NCBI GenBank assembly: GCA_963629305.1
Contig: CAVGIJ010000017.1
Coordinates: forward strand, 1-24,392
DNA from: UBA1227 sp963629305
GTDB taxonomy: Bacteria > Bacillota > Clostridia > Oscillospirales > Acutalibacteraceae
Length of the DNA: 24,392 nucleotides
Reading direction: 5' to 3'
Shown: piece by piece, positions 22,434 through 24,392 of the stretch
Layout of the letters: each line of letters begins with the position of its first letter
Numbering within the stretch: the first letter of the stretch is position 1
The notes under the pieces: model-generated
Told to the model about the DNA's origin: nothing
Database searches by the model: none
What the model saw: the letters and a program-made list of their open reading frames with translations, nothing else
Made by a program: the position numbers and the translations under genes

Positions 22434-23663
22434 ATGAAAAAAAGACTTTCAATCATACTAAGTGACAGCATATTGCTCACATTTTTAGGACTCGTGTACG
22501 CATGGAGTGTATTCAAAAAACCTCTTTCGGCGGCTTATGGATGGAATGATTCGGAGCTTACATGGACATTTACCATATGTATGTTCATGTTTTGTCTCGG
22601 AGGATTCGGCGGAGCGCAATTGTCAAAACGCTTTAAACACCGAATATTAACACAAATATGCGGATCGCTTATCGGTATATCTTTTGTTCTGATGGGATTT
22701 ATGACAAGTCTTTGGCAGATATATGTGCTGTACGGAATTGTTATAGGATTTGCCGTAGGTATTGTTTATAACTGTGTTCTCTCAACGGGAAACAGATGGT
22801 ATCCCGATAAGGCCGGACTCATTGCGGGATTACTTCTTATGTTTTTCGGTGCGGGAAGTCTTATTTTAAGTCCAATTTCAAATGCCCTGTTGTCCCTGTT
22901 CGGACTTAAGATTTCATTTACAATAATCGGTATTGTATTTGCCGCTGTATTGATTTTAGGCGGTATAAATGTAAGAGCACCGTCAAAGTCCGAGGCATCA
23001 CTTTTTTCTAACGCGGAAGATACATCAATTGCAAAAGAAAAAACTTTTCAGGTAAAAGACTTTGAGCCGAAAGAAATGCTCAAGACGGCAAACTTTTGGA
23101 TTTATTTCATTTGGTGTATCCTTGTATCCGCAATAGGGCTTGCGATTCTCGGTCAAATTGCAACTCTTTCTTCATACGTGGGTATGAATGAGACAATGTG
23201 CGCTTTGATGGTAAGCCTGTTTGCGGTTTGCAGCGGTGTAGGTAGATTCTTCTTCGGAAGCTTTTATGATAAAAAGGGTAGATTTCTCACTATGAGTATC
23301 TTCGGAATACTGTTCACACTTGGTGGAATTTCAATGATTATCGGTGTAATGAACAGTTCGTCACTTTTTACCGTATTCTCATTGATTTTCTTCGGAACGG
23401 CTTACGGCGGAGTTACTCCGACAAATGCAAATTTTGCCAGAAGCTTTTTCGGTAACAGAAATTATGCTACAAATTACAGTCTTGTAAATTTCAATTTGCT
23501 TGTTGCCGTATTTCTCGGACAATTTGTCGGAAGTACATTGTATATGAAAACAGGCGGATATTTTGCGACAGCTGTTGCAATTACCGTTATTTCAGTTGCA
23601 TCATTGTTTCTTCAATTTTTTATTAAAGATACAAATACAAAAGGGGAAAGATCTGAAAAATAA
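22434..23663 (+). CDS. Major facilitator transporter, OFA (oxalate/formate antiporter) type
   Basis: This 409-residue membrane protein has about twelve hydrophobic segments in two halves, with a central polar loop near residues 185-215. The N terminus, with GLVYAWSVFKKPLSAAYGW followed by TWTFTICMFMFCLGGF, and GNRWYPDKAGLIAGLLLMFFGAG are characteristic of the oxalate:formate antiporter branch of the MFS. A second signature, GRFFFGSFYDKKGR, begins the second half. The substrate cannot be read from sequence; members carry oxalate, formate, lactate, pyruvate or other small monocarboxylates. I place the start at ATG 22434, 6 nt after GGGGAG, rather than the ATG at 22428 that directly abuts it. 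It has its own promoter. Confidence 0.88.
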   Translation: MKKRLSIILSDSILLTFLGLVYAWSVFKKPLSAAYGWNDSELTWTFTICMFMFCLGGFGGAQLSKRFKHRILTQICGSLIGISFVLMGFMTSLWQIYVLYGIVIGFAVGIVYNCVLSTGNRWYPDKAGLIAGLLLMFFGAGSLILSPISNALLSLFGLKISFTIIGIVFAAVLILGGINVRAPSKSEASLFSNAEDTSIAKEKTFQVKDFEPKEMLKTANFWIYFIWCILVSAIGLAILGQIATLSSYVGMNETMCALMVSLFAVCSGVGRFFFGSFYDKKGRFLTMSIFGILFTLGGISMIIGVMNSSSLFTVFSLIFFGTAYGGVTPTNANFARSFFGNRNYATNYSLVNFNLLVAVFLGQFVGSTLYMKTGGYFATAVAITVISVASLFLQFFIKDTNTKGERSEK

Positions 23664-23692
23664 TTTTCAGTAAAAAAATTTCCGTTATAAGA

Positions 23693-23708
23693 TAATACGA
23701 AAGTATTA
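23693..23708. terminator. Weak hairpin between convergent genes
   Basis: TAATAC-GAAA-GTATTA (6-bp stem with a GNRA tetraloop) lies directly after the stop codon of the minus-strand gene and 30 nt after the transporter stop. A T-rich run (minus strand, about 23671-23681) follows some way downstream. It is the only candidate for a shared terminator here, and a weak one. Confidence 0.35.
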
Positions 23709-23710
23709 AA

Positions 23711-24310
23711 TTATTTGTCTTTCTCTTTAAGAAGTACAAATTTCTCCATCGGGAAGAGAACGAGCATCTGAATAAGTCCCGAGACAAGAACCGCTATTGT
23801 TCTTGCAAGGCTCTTTAAGAATCCTACGTCAAGGTTTGATAGTACTCCGAACAGGAAGCCCTGGAACCAAGTTGAGAAAAGGATAAGTGCAACGAGAATT
23901 GCAACGTAAATAACAAAGCAGTAAGTCGGTGCGTCTGATTTGAAGGTTGTCTTTTTGTTTTGGATGTATCCGTAAACGTTGGCAAGCGCATTGGAAAGGA
24001 AGAACGGAAGAACATATCCCCATGTTACTACTCCGCCCACAACATATTTTGCGTAATCCGCAGCACCGTTTTCGGTTGCCGTGTCAAATATTGCGTCCGG
24101 AACAAAGATTGTTTGGAGAAAGCTCGGAAGAGTGGCTGTTACATTGTCAAAAATAAGAGGGAGCAAGTTTGCGAGAATTATCTGTATAATCGAAACGCCC
24201 ATACTTACTACAAGAAATTTTACAATCTGCCACAGTGTTTTTATTCCGCCGCCTTTTGCTTCTGCCTTTGCGTCAAGTTTTGTGATGAAATTCATATTTT
24301 TTTCTGCCAT
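23711..24310 (-). CDS. GtrA-like small integral membrane protein
   Basis: This 199-residue protein has a hydrophilic N-terminal stretch of about 25 residues and then four predicted membrane segments (about 28-52, 90-113, 128-150 and 168-188). The motif SNALANVYGYIQNKKTTF (106-123) between segments two and three matches the conserved Asn-rich/basic signature of the GtrA family, whose members are thought to move or hold polyprenyl-linked sugars for cell-envelope glycosylation. A long loop (about 53-88) between the first two segments is larger than in minimal GtrA proteins. An AAAGGA ribosome site precedes ATG by about 9 nt. No glycosyltransferase partner is visible. Upstream (24311-24392) is AT-rich with no clear promoter. 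Its specific role is unknown. Confidence 0.75.
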   Translation of the reverse strand: MAEKNMNFITKLDAKAEAKGGGIKTLWQIVKFLVVSMGVSIIQIILANLLPLIFDNVTATLPSFLQTIFVPDAIFDTATENGAADYAKYVVGGVVTWGYVLPFFLSNALANVYGYIQNKKTTFKSDAPTYCFVIYVAILVALILFSTWFQGFLFGVLSNLDVGFLKSLARTIAVLVSGLIQMLVLFPMEKFVLLKEKDK

Positions 24311-24392
24311 AAAATTTTTCCTTTCAGAAAATTGATAAAAATTTTTATATTTTCAGATTAGTTTATTCATATATTTCTTAGATGCTTTATTT

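Noticed and set aside
1..24392. CRISPR array, tRNA or rRNA genes, insertion sequences, prophage or toxin-antitoxin genes
   Set aside because: I looked for regular repeats, transposase or integrase motifs, and tRNA-like cloverleafs in the intergenic regions and saw none.

Overview
The window looks like chromosomal DNA from a low-to-moderate-GC Firmicute of the Clostridia type, plausibly a gut or plant-fibre degrader. The reasons are strong GGAGG-type ribosome binding sites, GTG and TTG starts, densely packed unidirectional operons, a ZTP riboswitch ahead of a de novo purine operon, a single-chain PurL, and IMP synthesis split between a PurO-like cyclohydrolase and a stand-alone AICAR transformylase. 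This is inference; no rRNA or other phylogenetic marker is present.

Region 1 (about 1-10490) is a divergent L-rhamnose/rhamnoside locus. On the minus strand rhaB-rhaA-rhaD (kinase, isomerase, aldolase) form a tightly overlapping operon that ends at a strong hairpin terminator at the left edge. On the plus strand lie an AraC-type regulator, two alpha/beta-hydrolase esterases of different type, a GH78 alpha-L-rhamnosidase and a GH43-like glycosidase. None of the four hydrolases shows a signal peptide, so they probably act in the cytoplasm on short, possibly acylated, imported rhamnose-containing oligosaccharides. No transporter, mutarotase or lactaldehyde enzyme lies in the window. A 13-bp inverted repeat with a 13-nt spacer lies exactly between the two divergent promoters and is the best candidate operator.

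Region 2 (about 10490-22145) is the purine operon: promoter, ZTP riboswitch with an overlapping terminator, then purE, purC, purF, purM, purN, a PurO-like IMP cyclohydrolase, AICAR transformylase (purH, transformylase part only), purD and purL. Together they cover the route from PRPP to IMP except PurB, which is not here; PurK is also not here. An extra, perfect 11-bp terminator hairpin sits between purE and purC.

Region 3 (about 22146-22427) has no gene. It holds two short hairpins, a 27-bp near-perfect palindromic terminator, a possible promoter that would make this a small RNA of about 130 nt, and a clear promoter for the next gene. Region 4 (22434-24392) has an OFA-type major facilitator transporter and, convergent to it, a GtrA-like small membrane protein.

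No tRNA, rRNA, CRISPR, insertion sequence, phage or plasmid feature was seen. I do not see a wholly new system. The best candidates for new biology are the rhamnoside locus with its operator, the unusual C-terminal region of the second esterase, and the candidate small RNA downstream of purL.
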